From assembly GCA_002482725.1 (NCBI GenBank), contig DLGO01000004.1, forward strand, positions 234-31,786: a stretch of DNA of 31,553 nt, given 5' to 3'. This DNA comes from Bacteroidetes bacterium UBA7692. GTDB taxonomy: Bacteria; Bacteroidota; Bacteroidia; Chitinophagales; LD1. The notes under the pieces were generated by a model, which was not told the origin of the DNA, made no database searches, and was given only the letters and a program-made list of their open reading frames with translations. Below are positions 7,837 through 15,821 of this stretch, piece after piece (positions within the stretch are counted from its first letter, which is position 1; the number at the start of each line of letters is the position of its first letter). The translations under genes were made by a program, and so were the position numbers.

Positions 7837-8265
7837 ATGAGGAGTTTTTTTTCAGCTACCTTTTTGGGAGTCATTTACCTTGCAGCTTCGTTGCTTATAG
7901 GTGAGCAGCATCCCTTTACACTTGTACCCATGTATAATTCATTTCAGAATTATGCTTACTCTTTCTACCTTTCCGATTCCACAGGCACGCTTATTCCTTT
8001 TACCAGACATTTCGACTGCCACAACGATTATCTTTCGCATATATATGGTTCTGTTTGCGACAAAAACAATATCCGGCATGGCAACCAAATAGAAACCGAT
8101 GAACAACTGAAGCTGATTGGCAAATCAATGATGGAAGAGCTGAATAAGCATCAGCGCTCTTTGCTACCCACAGGAATAATTCAGCTTCACCGTGTCTGTT
8201 ACTTTGCACAGGGCGGCTCCATGAAGGAAAACGACAAAATGATGTATGAGCAAACCAATTACTGA
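7837..8265 (+). CDS. Small membrane-anchored or exported protein paired with an HTTM-like gene (SdpA-like role suspected)
   Basis: 142 residues from the ATG at 7837; a GTG sits directly before it. A hydrophobic N-terminal segment (about residues 5-22) is a signal anchor or signal peptide, followed by a soluble domain with HPFTLVPMYNSF, a D-x-x-G-x-LIP motif and IIQLHRVCYF near the C-terminus. The same order HPF, M-[YF]-N-x-F, D-x-x-G-x-LIP, ND and a final [VI]-x-L-[HY]-RV strand appears in the C-terminal domain of the protein at 9115-9969, so the two share a domain. It overlaps the following HTTM-like gene by 20 bases. In the Bacillus Sdp system a small protein, SdpA, works with the HTTM protein SdpB to mature a peptide toxin; a comparable role here is inference from layout. 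I do not recognise the domain by name. Confidence 0.7.
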   Translation: MRSFFSATFLGVIYLAASLLIGEQHPFTLVPMYNSFQNYAYSFYLSDSTGTLIPFTRHFDCHNDYLSHIYGSVCDKNNIRHGNQIETDEQLKLIGKSMMEELNKHQRSLLPTGIIQLHRVCYFAQGGSMKENDKMMYEQTNY

Positions 8266-9118
8266 TACATCAGCCAATTCAGGTACCGCCTGGTTTTTCA
8301 TTAAACTATCCCTGCTCATTTTCTGGTTGGGCAATATGGCAGTTATGCTAACCCAGGTATCGCCTGCAGCCTTGCTGCCTGTGGGGTTTAACAAGCTTGT
8401 CCATCTTTCTTTCCTGTTCACCACACCCGGCAAAGTATCTATTGCTATACTACTGTTTACATTAAGCATGTTATACCTACTGGAAAAAAGCATGCGGTAC
8501 GTACTTATCGGGCAGTTTTTACTCTCCGTTATCATTATCAGCCAGCACGAATCAAGCGGCATGTTCCACCACGCTACAGTTTTTTCCCCGCTCTTTGCAG
8601 TACAGGCTATTGCCTACTGGCAGTCGCACAGAAACCATGAATTTAACCTCGCACATTTCCGCACTCAATATAGCATCCAGATAATTGCTGCTACTTATAC
8701 GCTGGCAGGCATATCCAAACTGACCGCCTCCGGGCTGGATTGGGTCAACAGCGGTAATTATTTTGCCCTGCAGGTAATCAAAAATTACTCCTTTATCTAC
8801 TTCGGCGAAGGGGATAAACAAGCATTGTCGCAGGGATATGCTATTGCCGGCAGTATGTTTCAGCATGCGCACCTCATTCAATTGCTGCTTGCAGGCTCTC
8901 TGTTCCTGGAGTTATTCTGCTTTACTGCGCTTATATCTCACAGGGTCAGGGTGCTTTATGCGATAGCCCTGGTGGCTATGCATACAGGCATTCTTATCGT
9001 TATGGGTATTCCGTTTGGTGTTATAGCGCCTGTTATGATTATTTTCTTCCTCAACCCCTTGTTTTTCATAGCTACTTGCGCAGTTAAGGTAAGAAGCTTT
9101 ATTTTGAAGAGTATATGA
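8246..9118 (+). CDS. HTTM-like multi-pass membrane protein (vitamin K-dependent carboxylase/SdpB-like)
   Basis: 290 residues with about six to seven hydrophobic helices covering nearly the whole chain. The central motif QYSIQIIAATYTLAGISKL followed by GLDWV (residues 141-167) resembles the HTTM family (PF05090), where a lysine in an AG-x-x-KL context followed by DW is the position of the catalytic base Lys218 of human gamma-glutamyl carboxylase; here it would be Lys158 and Trp166. Members include SdpB, which is needed to mature the Bacillus SDP toxin, and carboxylase homologues. It overlaps both neighbours (20 bases upstream, ATGA downstream) and is paralogous to the protein at 9935-10822. 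The reaction and substrate are unknown; assignment rests on motif and topology recalled rather than on a computed alignment. Confidence 0.65.
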   Translation: MSKPITDTSANSGTAWFFIKLSLLIFWLGNMAVMLTQVSPAALLPVGFNKLVHLSFLFTTPGKVSIAILLFTLSMLYLLEKSMRYVLIGQFLLSVIIISQHESSGMFHHATVFSPLFAVQAIAYWQSHRNHEFNLAHFRTQYSIQIIAATYTLAGISKLTASGLDWVNSGNYFALQVIKNYSFIYFGEGDKQALSQGYAIAGSMFQHAHLIQLLLAGSLFLELFCFTALISHRVRVLYAIALVAMHTGILIVMGIPFGVIAPVMIIFFLNPLFFIATCAVKVRSFILKSI

Positions 9119-9969
9119 TATACCGTAAGGAATTTACAGGAAAAATACTAAAGGTAGTCCTTACCTTATCAATAGTAGTATGGCTATTGCTGCAAGCCTA
9201 CAATTTCTTTAATACCGTTGGCTTCTTTTTTGTGAGTTCGCATTCTCAGATTACCGCATGGTACCCCAATACCCATTGGCTCATTTTCATTGCACTCATT
9301 TTATATTTCCCGCTTACTTATGCCACATGGCTGTTAGCTATTGTTCACTTTAGGTTTCCGGATAAATCATGGTACTATTGGCCACTGCTCATACTACAAA
9401 GCGCATTGGTAATATGGCTTCAATACCAATATGGATTTTATGCTGTCAGCGCTTTTGCCTTACTATTTACGTTGCCTTTAGTTACAGGTAGGATTATCAA
9501 TTTTTCCCGGAAAACGATCCACTCAGCTTATCATTTCGCCAATGGTAAGTTTATTGGCAGCATCTTTTTATTTATTATCTATATCATACTTTGTGCTTTG
9601 TTACCGCGCACTCATCCGTTTGCCAAATACACCATGTTTAATCATTTTGGCAAAGAAACGCATATGTACGAAGTGCGGGATATAAATGGCCACCTCATTC
9701 CATTGCGCCAGTATAGCGTATTCTTCAACGATGAGCTTTTTGCCTACGAGGAGGCAGCAATAAAGAACTATATCCATGGTAATAATGATACAGTATCGCA
9801 CATGCCGGATTATCTGCTGGGAGCGGAAATGTGCCGGTATTTTATTAGCAACCTGAAGCCCGGCCCGTTTCCATTTGACTCTGTAAAGCTATACCGGGTG
9901 AGCTTTACCTTAGAAAACAATAAAACTGTAATGCATGAAAAACTACTGGGTACATATCAGGCAAAATAG
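9115..9969 (+). CDS. Five-helix membrane protein with C-terminal SdpA-like partner domain
   Basis: 284 residues. Hydrophobic helices lie at about 11-29, 54-76, 87-103, 107-125 and 147-163; residues 164-284 are soluble and start with THPFAKYTMFNHF. This C-terminal domain repeats the pattern of the small protein at 7837-8265: HPF, M-F-N-x-F, DINGHLIP, FNDELF and VKLYRVSF. The gene thus looks like the second copy of that partner, extended or fused at its N-terminus to a membrane domain I do not recognise. Its start overlaps the upstream HTTM-like gene by four bases and its end overlaps the next HTTM-like gene by 35 bases, so it is translationally coupled to both. Function is inferred only from pairing. 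Confidence 0.7.
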   Translation: MIYRKEFTGKILKVVLTLSIVVWLLLQAYNFFNTVGFFFVSSHSQITAWYPNTHWLIFIALILYFPLTYATWLLAIVHFRFPDKSWYYWPLLILQSALVIWLQYQYGFYAVSAFALLFTLPLVTGRIINFSRKTIHSAYHFANGKFIGSIFLFIIYIILCALLPRTHPFAKYTMFNHFGKETHMYEVRDINGHLIPLRQYSVFFNDELFAYEEAAIKNYIHGNNDTVSHMPDYLLGAEMCRYFISNLKPGPFPFDSVKLYRVSFTLENNKTVMHEKLLGTYQAK

Positions 9970-10822
9970 TTTTTGGGCCTCTTACGGCAATAGTACTGAA
10001 TGGTTCTTTATGAAGCTATCCTTCATTGTTCCAGTGGTGTTTTACCTACTGCGCTGCCTGGCCAAATTTCCGGCACAGCCTTATCCGGTAGGTATTTGCA
10101 ATCTCATAGACTGTACCTTACCTGGCAGCGGTCCGATAAAGTTCCTAACCTACGCTATACTTGCCACGGCAGCCATCCTGTATGTATGGGAAAAAGCTAT
10201 GCTTTTCAGCACCTTCACATTATTCCTGCTTTCACTTACCCTCCTATCGCTTGAGGAATCAAATGGATATAAAGGTGAAAACGGGCTTGTCACACTCCTG
10301 CTGTTAGTACAGTTTCTGGCCTACTTATTTCATGCAATACGCAAGCAAGATAACCTGGCACATAACAGGGTGCAGTATAGCATTCAGATCATTGCTGCCG
10401 TTTACATTTTGTCAGGCATTTCCAAGATGTACTATAGCGGCATCAGCTGGTTTATGGAAGATGCACCCGGCTTTATCCTTGAGGTGCAGCGGGTATGCAA
10501 TCTGGAGTTTGCAGCTACAGGATTTGCAGGGTTTAGGGAAAAGGGCAATACCATTTCAGAATTTCTGACAAACAATCCTGTGATACTACATGGAATACTT
10601 TTCTTTACTGTAGTTATTGAACTTGGGTCCTTCATCATGCTTTTTGGCAAAAAATATGCTTTTGGATATGCCTTTCTTTTCCTTGGCATGCATATCGGCA
10701 TATATTTGGTTATGGATATTTTCTTCCCCACCATAATGATCCCTATGCTCATTTTTGCTGTCAATCCCGTTTACCTGATATGGGCATCCATAAACACGGT
10801 GAAGAATACGGCCATGAACTAA
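9935..10822 (+). CDS. HTTM-like multi-pass membrane protein, paralogue of the one at 8246-9118
   Basis: 295 residues, about six hydrophobic helices. The signature QYSIQIIAAVYILSGISKM followed by ISWF (148-173) aligns directly with the same segment of the first HTTM-like protein, including the candidate base lysine (Lys164) and tryptophan (Trp172). Other shared features are the WFFMKLSF start of the first helix, YVWEKAM after helix two, LESN/HESSG near the third helix and a C-terminal LGMHIGIYLVM helix. It starts inside the preceding gene (35-base overlap) and is the last gene of the quartet, ending 12 bases before the convergent GT-C-like gene. Which substrate each paralogue modifies, and whether they form a heteromer, is not visible. 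Confidence 0.65.
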   Translation: MKNYWVHIRQNSFWASYGNSTEWFFMKLSFIVPVVFYLLRCLAKFPAQPYPVGICNLIDCTLPGSGPIKFLTYAILATAAILYVWEKAMLFSTFTLFLLSLTLLSLEESNGYKGENGLVTLLLLVQFLAYLFHAIRKQDNLAHNRVQYSIQIIAAVYILSGISKMYYSGISWFMEDAPGFILEVQRVCNLEFAATGFAGFREKGNTISEFLTNNPVILHGILFFTVVIELGSFIMLFGKKYAFGYAFLFLGMHIGIYLVMDIFFPTIMIPMLIFAVNPVYLIWASINTVKNTAMN

Positions 10823-10834
10823 AAATCCTGGTGT

Positions 10835-13150
10835 TTATATTTCAATCCGTTTTACTTCGCTCCATTCGCTTATTACAGTTTCCTTGTTTTTTATCCTCAC
10901 CCGCCAGTAATATTTTTCACCTTTACTGAATACATATGTCGGTATAAACGACCACTTTGTTATTACCTCCTCATTACCGGTATAGGAGTATGGGTCCGCA
11001 GCAATTTTCGTTATCATTTTAAATTGCCGAATGTCGGATTGCTCAATACCACTACCGGGATAAATTTCTGACACCCCGTTTAAAAAATCATCTGCCATAT
11101 TCTTTGGCAGAAAAGTTCGTACACTTCTGCCAAAAGAATAGTTTTTAGTTATCATAGTCTTATACACCTCCACAAAAAAGTCATCTATATCCTGGCGTTT
11201 CTGTGCAGCATTGCTGCCATCTAGCATTTCTACAAACCGGCCTTCTTCAAAAGCTTTGTATACGGCAGGAGGTGTTGCTGATGGAGATTGCAGGTTTGTG
11301 GAAGGCTTAGGATTTTTGGCTGTCCTGTATCTCGATGTATATCCGTCTCGGCTACCAAAATCCAGCCAACGCATAGTACTATCCCTGGACCACTGTATTT
11401 CAAATAGCAATGACCCGGCCTTTTCGTTTTGTCTAACCTCCCATTCTAATACCGGCTTACCACTAACAACAGTAGTATTCATATCACTTATTTGTGGCAA
11501 ATCATTACCTATACCCTTCCTTGAAAGTTCATATACCGAAATACTCTTGGTTCCATAATTTCCATACATTGAGCTAAAGGTTTTGTAGCTGTACCACACC
11601 TTCAATGAATCATAGAAATTCTTCCATTTACTTATCAATGCCTCATCCACTCCCCAACGCTGGCTATTGATCAAATGATTCTCAATCTCCATGTCACTTA
11701 CAACAATATAGTTAACTGTCTTTTGTAGCATTGCCGTGTCAGGGGGATAGAAGTTCATACATGCTTCCCTGCTTAAAAAAGGAAATTGAAGCGGCTCCGA
11801 GATGAATCTGTATGGATGATTAAATATAGGCGGGTTACTGGTTCTTGGATATTGAAAAAGTATGGTACTATTCCCTTCCGCATATTGTTCTATCCATTTT
11901 GCAGAAGACACCCTGTTCTCCTCTATAGATTGCTGCCTTTGTGTTGCTAAAAGCAAGATTCCTGAATAATCCCGCGCTGAATACAAAAATACAAGTGCCA
12001 TCAACATAAAAAATGACGCCAACACTAATTTTTCATTCATCGCTTCCTTTAAAACATGGAATACCGCCAAGCCTGAAAAAATGGCCACCCATGAAGGGAT
12101 TGCAACGCCATACCGCCCTATTTTAGGAGAAAAAATGAGCATAGCCGATTGAACTAAAAAAGTAACGGTAAATATAAGTAGTAGTCTGTTTTTGGTTTTT
12201 AAACCCTGCCATATAACAAATAAAACCGCCGAATAGAAAGCCAGTAAAAAACCTCCTTGGGTCCAGGAAAATCCGATAGGAAAAAATTGGTCCCAATGGT
12301 AATAATTATAGTTTGCGTTTCCCCAAAGTTCCACCCACTCACCACCAAGGTTAACTATTTTCAGCACTCTGGTTAAAACCTCTTCAGGATACAATATCCA
12401 GCGCAAGTACAAAAATGAGGCGGTGAGTATAAATGCCAGAAACAATAAAGTAAAATTGAGCCATTTCAGCTTTCTGTCCCAAATCAGTGCCAACAACGTA
12501 AACGCCGTAATAAGCAGGTAAAATGGAAAATTAAGCTTGGTGGCACTTACCAGTCCGGCAGTAAAGCCTACAAGGATATAATACCTCTTTTTTTCAGGAT
12601 TTTTAAATAGCAGCACCGTAGCCCATATCGCCATGCAAGATGCAAACAAGCAATAGTGGTCTACGCGCATCAGGTCAATATGTAGTGTTTGCGGATTAAG
12701 AAGATAATAGAAAAGACAAATAGCAAAAGAAATAACAGAGTTACCTGTCAATAGCATCAGTGTAAGAAACGTAAATACTAATGCAAGCGCATCGAAAAAA
12801 ACGCTGCACCAACGCATGCTGAACACTATCAGGCTAAAGTAATCATCAGACAGAGGAGCATCTATAACACCTGCTTTGGTGAGCGGAGCAATAACATTTG
12901 CCGCCAATGCGCACATTATATAGTCCCCATCCGAATAAGTCGATGAGGAACTCATATTATGTGGAACCGTCTCCGCCGAAGGATTTTTGAAGAAGAAATA
13001 AAAAGAACGCGTTTCTACTACGCAGCTTTCAGAATCGGGCTCAAACGAATACTCGTAGAATCTGTCTACTATTGGAACTCTGATGCCAACAGCCAAAACA
13101 AACAGGATCAGCCCCGGGAGTAAAGTGAAATATTTAGACGCCCCCTTCAA
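10835..13150 (-). CDS. GT-C-like integral membrane glycosyltransferase with large C-terminal domain
   Basis: 771 residues. The N-terminal half has about nine to ten membrane helices, beginning with LLPGLILFVLAVGIRVP, followed by an acidic first loop (EPDSES, 37-42), the usual place of the catalytic acid in PMT/ArnT-type GT-C enzymes. Residues from about 400 onward are largely soluble and probably periplasmic, ending in a fibronectin-like strand YYWRVRIKN ... EW. Such enzymes move a sugar from a polyprenyl-phosphate donor to a lipid, protein or glycan. The specificity cannot be read. The start is a TTG at 13148-13150: the next upstream in-frame codons reach a stop without ATG, and an ATG two codons upstream is out of frame. 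It converges on the HTTM-like quartet and diverges from the SGNH gene. Confidence 0.7.
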   Translation of the reverse strand: MKGASKYFTLLPGLILFVLAVGIRVPIVDRFYEYSFEPDSESCVVETRSFYFFFKNPSAETVPHNMSSSSTYSDGDYIMCALAANVIAPLTKAGVIDAPLSDDYFSLIVFSMRWCSVFFDALALVFTFLTLMLLTGNSVISFAICLFYYLLNPQTLHIDLMRVDHYCLFASCMAIWATVLLFKNPEKKRYYILVGFTAGLVSATKLNFPFYLLITAFTLLALIWDRKLKWLNFTLLFLAFILTASFLYLRWILYPEEVLTRVLKIVNLGGEWVELWGNANYNYYHWDQFFPIGFSWTQGGFLLAFYSAVLFVIWQGLKTKNRLLLIFTVTFLVQSAMLIFSPKIGRYGVAIPSWVAIFSGLAVFHVLKEAMNEKLVLASFFMLMALVFLYSARDYSGILLLATQRQQSIEENRVSSAKWIEQYAEGNSTILFQYPRTSNPPIFNHPYRFISEPLQFPFLSREACMNFYPPDTAMLQKTVNYIVVSDMEIENHLINSQRWGVDEALISKWKNFYDSLKVWYSYKTFSSMYGNYGTKSISVYELSRKGIGNDLPQISDMNTTVVSGKPVLEWEVRQNEKAGSLLFEIQWSRDSTMRWLDFGSRDGYTSRYRTAKNPKPSTNLQSPSATPPAVYKAFEEGRFVEMLDGSNAAQKRQDIDDFFVEVYKTMITKNYSFGRSVRTFLPKNMADDFLNGVSEIYPGSGIEQSDIRQFKMITKIAADPYSYTGNEEVITKWSFIPTYVFSKGEKYYWRVRIKNKETVISEWSEVKRIEI

Positions 13151-13163
13151 TTCATTTATATTT

Positions 13164-13171
13164 TATATTTG
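13164..13171 (+). promoter_or_regulatory. Probable promoter -7 element of the SGNH gene
   Basis: TATATTTG matches TAnnTTTG exactly. Its last base is the first base of a GTG codon (13171) that could otherwise be taken as the gene start, so it favours the ATG at 13216. The -33 position is CCCC, not a match. Confidence 0.4.
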
Positions 13172-13215
13172 TGGACTTTAATAATAATCCTATTTCGTCG
13201 ATATATGGCAATACC

Positions 13216-14778
13216 ATGGCAATGCTAAAAAAAATCCTGAACAGATTATTTATACCCGCCAACAGAAATATTACACTATCCCTGCTTTTAATTTTCACAA
13301 CTGGAATACTAGGATTAACCTATGCTGTCCCTATCAGGATACTTTTTGAAATACCAGCCGATATACTTCCGGATTGTTATCCTAACTATGGTATTTATTG
13401 GCTAAAGATCAGGCCTGCAATAAGACCGGTACTATATATTGCCTGTATGTTCTGCTGTCTGTTTCTCTCATTACCACCTTTATTCCGTTTTATCACAAGA
13501 AAAAGAAATGAGCTTTTCCCATTTTCAGTTTCGCTTTTCATATCTCTTCTGATGGCAGAAGCGGTCCTCCGTATTTTCCATTACACCCCGGGTCAAACAA
13601 ATTTTATCGGCTCATTCCAAAAGGCAGACACATTAATTGCACAAAGAGCCTTTCTGGCAGATGAACATGCAATGACCTATATAGACCCTTTAGTTGCAAA
13701 AAAAATAAGGTCGTTACTTAGTGAAACTACTGTTTCATTACCTATGTTTTACTTGAATAGTGCTAATCTTAACTGGGAAGGCACAAATGATAATCTGCAG
13801 GATATTGCCATAGATTATTACAAGGTAATTTCATTTCGAGATAAAAGTCCTTTTTCTGTTTTTTATCATTCCATCCTGAATAAAAAAATAAAGACAGGCT
13901 ACGACTCACTAATCATTGAATATGCAAAGTCTCCGATAAATGATGATGGTTTCAGGAGTATTCCATTCAGAAAAAAATCACCAAAAAAAAGAATTTTACT
14001 CATTGGGGATTCATTTACCTTTGGCTATACAACATCCAACAAAGTCCATAGCTTCTATGACCTTTTATTAGCCGATGGCTTTGAGGTTTATAATACTGGG
14101 TTAGATGATGCTGGTCCGCACCAATATGAGGCGGTTGCAAACAAGTATATACCCCTGTTAAAGCCCGATATTGTATTGATAAATTTTTATATGGGCAATG
14201 ATGTTCAATATTACAGGCAAAGCTTTGCACCATTTGAACCATATAATTATCAGACAAATGTCGGCTATCTACAGGTATGTCCAGAAGGAGTACACATATC
14301 TAATATGCGGGAAGCTTATAATCTTGCTATAGAAAGTGCATATATTCCTGTAAACAAGTCTTCTATCAATCATTACTGTAGAAAAACTGCCGTTACCACC
14401 TTATTCTGGAGGTTAATGAAGGGCAAACCCGGCTTTGATGAACAAAGTGATTTACTGAATAATTTTTATAAAAAAGCAAAAGAGAAACAACTCCCGATGC
14501 CCGATGCCAATACGCGCATCCAGGCCATACGTCAATTGTGCGATAGCAACCAATGCAGGTTGATACTATCTATCATCCCTGGATTATCAAATGATGGAGC
14601 AAGAAATTTGCTATATGCGGATTCGGACAGCAACCTGTTTAAGGACATACCATATCACGAGGACCGTACGCTTACCGAATCCGATTTCTGTAAGGGTTCA
14701 GATAAGCATTTCAATGAAAACGGGCATAAGAAGTATGCCGGATTTTTAAAAACCCTAATCGGACCTTCAAACCGTTAG
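13216..14778 (+). CDS. Multi-helix membrane protein with C-terminal SGNH/GDSL hydrolase domain
   Basis: 520 residues from the ATG at 13216 (535 if a GTG at 13171 were used; that codon overlaps a promoter-like element, so ATG is preferred). Three hydrophobic helices in the first 120 residues are followed by a linker and an SGNH domain: ILLIGDSFTFGY with nucleophile Ser266, FYMGND (Asn328), and DKHFNENGHKKY supplying Asp and His near the C-terminus. It should be an exported, membrane-tethered esterase or O-acyltransferase-like hydrolase. The domain is more like AlgJ/AlgX-type D-x-H proteins than the classical D-x-x-H hydrolases. It differs clearly from the SGNH protein at 3607-4761. The gene appears more AT-rich than the flanking genes. 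Its substrate is unknown; position before the glycan operon suggests a glycolipid or polysaccharide. Confidence 0.78.
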   Translation: MAMLKKILNRLFIPANRNITLSLLLIFTTGILGLTYAVPIRILFEIPADILPDCYPNYGIYWLKIRPAIRPVLYIACMFCCLFLSLPPLFRFITRKRNELFPFSVSLFISLLMAEAVLRIFHYTPGQTNFIGSFQKADTLIAQRAFLADEHAMTYIDPLVAKKIRSLLSETTVSLPMFYLNSANLNWEGTNDNLQDIAIDYYKVISFRDKSPFSVFYHSILNKKIKTGYDSLIIEYAKSPINDDGFRSIPFRKKSPKKRILLIGDSFTFGYTTSNKVHSFYDLLLADGFEVYNTGLDDAGPHQYEAVANKYIPLLKPDIVLINFYMGNDVQYYRQSFAPFEPYNYQTNVGYLQVCPEGVHISNMREAYNLAIESAYIPVNKSSINHYCRKTAVTTLFWRLMKGKPGFDEQSDLLNNFYKKAKEKQLPMPDANTRIQAIRQLCDSNQCRLILSIIPGLSNDGARNLLYADSDSNLFKDIPYHEDRTLTESDFCKGSDKHFNENGHKKYAGFLKTLIGPSNR

Positions 14779-14824
14779 GTCAATTCTTGCTATTTTGAGA
14801 TAGTCTACATCCTAATGATGCATT

Positions 14825-14855
14825 TTAGTTTTACTCCATATACTTTTTATCTTTG
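14825..14855 (+). promoter_or_regulatory. Promoter of the GT2-deacetylase-amidotransferase-carbamoyltransferase operon
   Basis: TTAG at 14825-14828, exactly 19 bases, then TATCTTTG at 14848-14855: a full -7 match and a three-of-four -33 match to the Bacteroidota consensus, the same TTAG-N19 arrangement as the tetR promoter at 26729-26759. The -7 element ends on the TTG at 14853-14855, so that TTG cannot be the start codon if this promoter is used. Confidence 0.55.
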
Positions 14856-14876
14856 AATGGATTAATATCCTGCAGA

Positions 14877-15818
14877 TTGCATCCTCTACTCAAACAAAAA
14901 ATAGTAATCATAGTTCCTGTTCATAATGAACAGGATAATGTCAGTTTGCTGGTAGAGCGCACCATGAAAGTATTGGCGCCTATAGATAATTATCAATTCG
15001 AATTGCTCTTTGTAGATGATGGCAGTTCTGACGATACTATACAGGAAATTGAAAAGCTGCTACCCTATCACCCTTCTATCGGCTATATAAAGCTTTCGCG
15101 CAACTTTGGTCACCAGTGTGCATTAGAGGCGGGCCTTACCTACACCGATGCTGATGCAGTAATTACAATGGACGGAGACCTGCAGCACCCCCCTGAAGAA
15201 ATTGCCCGAATGGTAAGAGCTTTTGAAACAGGGGTGGATGTGGTGCAAATGCAGCGAAAAAATTTCGGGGTGAACTATAAGGCTATTATGTCCATTAGCT
15301 TTTATACTTTTTTCAAGTTGGTATCCGATGTAGAACTTGTACCGAATGCCGCTGATTTCAGGCTGATGTCAAAAAGGGTACAGGAAGAAATTTTGAAAAA
15401 TCCAGGAAAGGGAAAACTCCTTCGTGCAATTATTCCAGCCATAGGTTTCAGGCAAATCCACCTTGAATATATGCAGGACGACCGTAAACACGGTGTGCCA
15501 TCCTATTCTTTTTTAGCACTATACGAACTAGCCATGCATACCATATTCAAGTTCAGCAAATTCCCCGCAAATTTCAGTGCTGCAACAGGGCTTCTGTTAC
15601 TTTTCACCGGTTTCGTTGCCCTGTTGCTACATGCATTTTCTATCTTGCCCGACAACAAGTACACATTTTTTGTCCCGTTTTTCATGCTACTTGCAGGCGG
15701 TATGTTTTGCATCGGAAGCGTTATATGCTGGTACCTCTATTTTATACTGGAAGAAACCCGCCGCGAACCATCATTCATTGTAGAAAAACTCGTGTTGCCT
15801 GCGACCCAATCTGAATAG
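14877..15818 (+). CDS. GT2 polyprenyl-phosphate-type glycosyltransferase (DPM1/GtrB/ArnC-like)
   Basis: 313 residues if started at the TTG at 14877 (MHPLLKQKIVIIVPVHNEQ); a TTG at 14853 would add eight residues but lies inside the promoter -7 element. The GT-A core is complete: VPVHNEQDN, LLFVDDGSSDDT, RNFGHQCALEAGL, the DxD motif in TMDGDLQHPPEE and RKHGVPSYSF. Two C-terminal membrane helices (about 230-292) complete the usual architecture of enzymes that load a sugar onto undecaprenyl or related polyprenyl phosphate. A closely similar layout also occurs in HpnI, which glycosylates hopanoids. It is first of a five-gene operon with three bases to the deacetylase gene. The sugar and lipid are not identifiable from sequence. 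Confidence 0.88.
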   Translation: MHPLLKQKIVIIVPVHNEQDNVSLLVERTMKVLAPIDNYQFELLFVDDGSSDDTIQEIEKLLPYHPSIGYIKLSRNFGHQCALEAGLTYTDADAVITMDGDLQHPPEEIARMVRAFETGVDVVQMQRKNFGVNYKAIMSISFYTFFKLVSDVELVPNAADFRLMSKRVQEEILKNPGKGKLLRAIIPAIGFRQIHLEYMQDDRKHGVPSYSFLALYELAMHTIFKFSKFPANFSAATGLLLLFTGFVALLLHAFSILPDNKYTFFVPFFMLLAGGMFCIGSVICWYLYFILEETRREPSFIVEKLVLPATQSE

Positions 15819-15821
15819 ACA

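Noticed and set aside
7837..10822. An SdpC-like toxin precursor gene within the HTTM-like quartet
   Set aside because: The four genes overlap with no free space, and no additional small frame with a signal peptide and precursor-like features was seen next to them.
14857..14865. ATG-GAT-TAA just before the GT2 gene as a start
   Set aside because: The frame stops after two codons and is out of frame with the GT2 protein.
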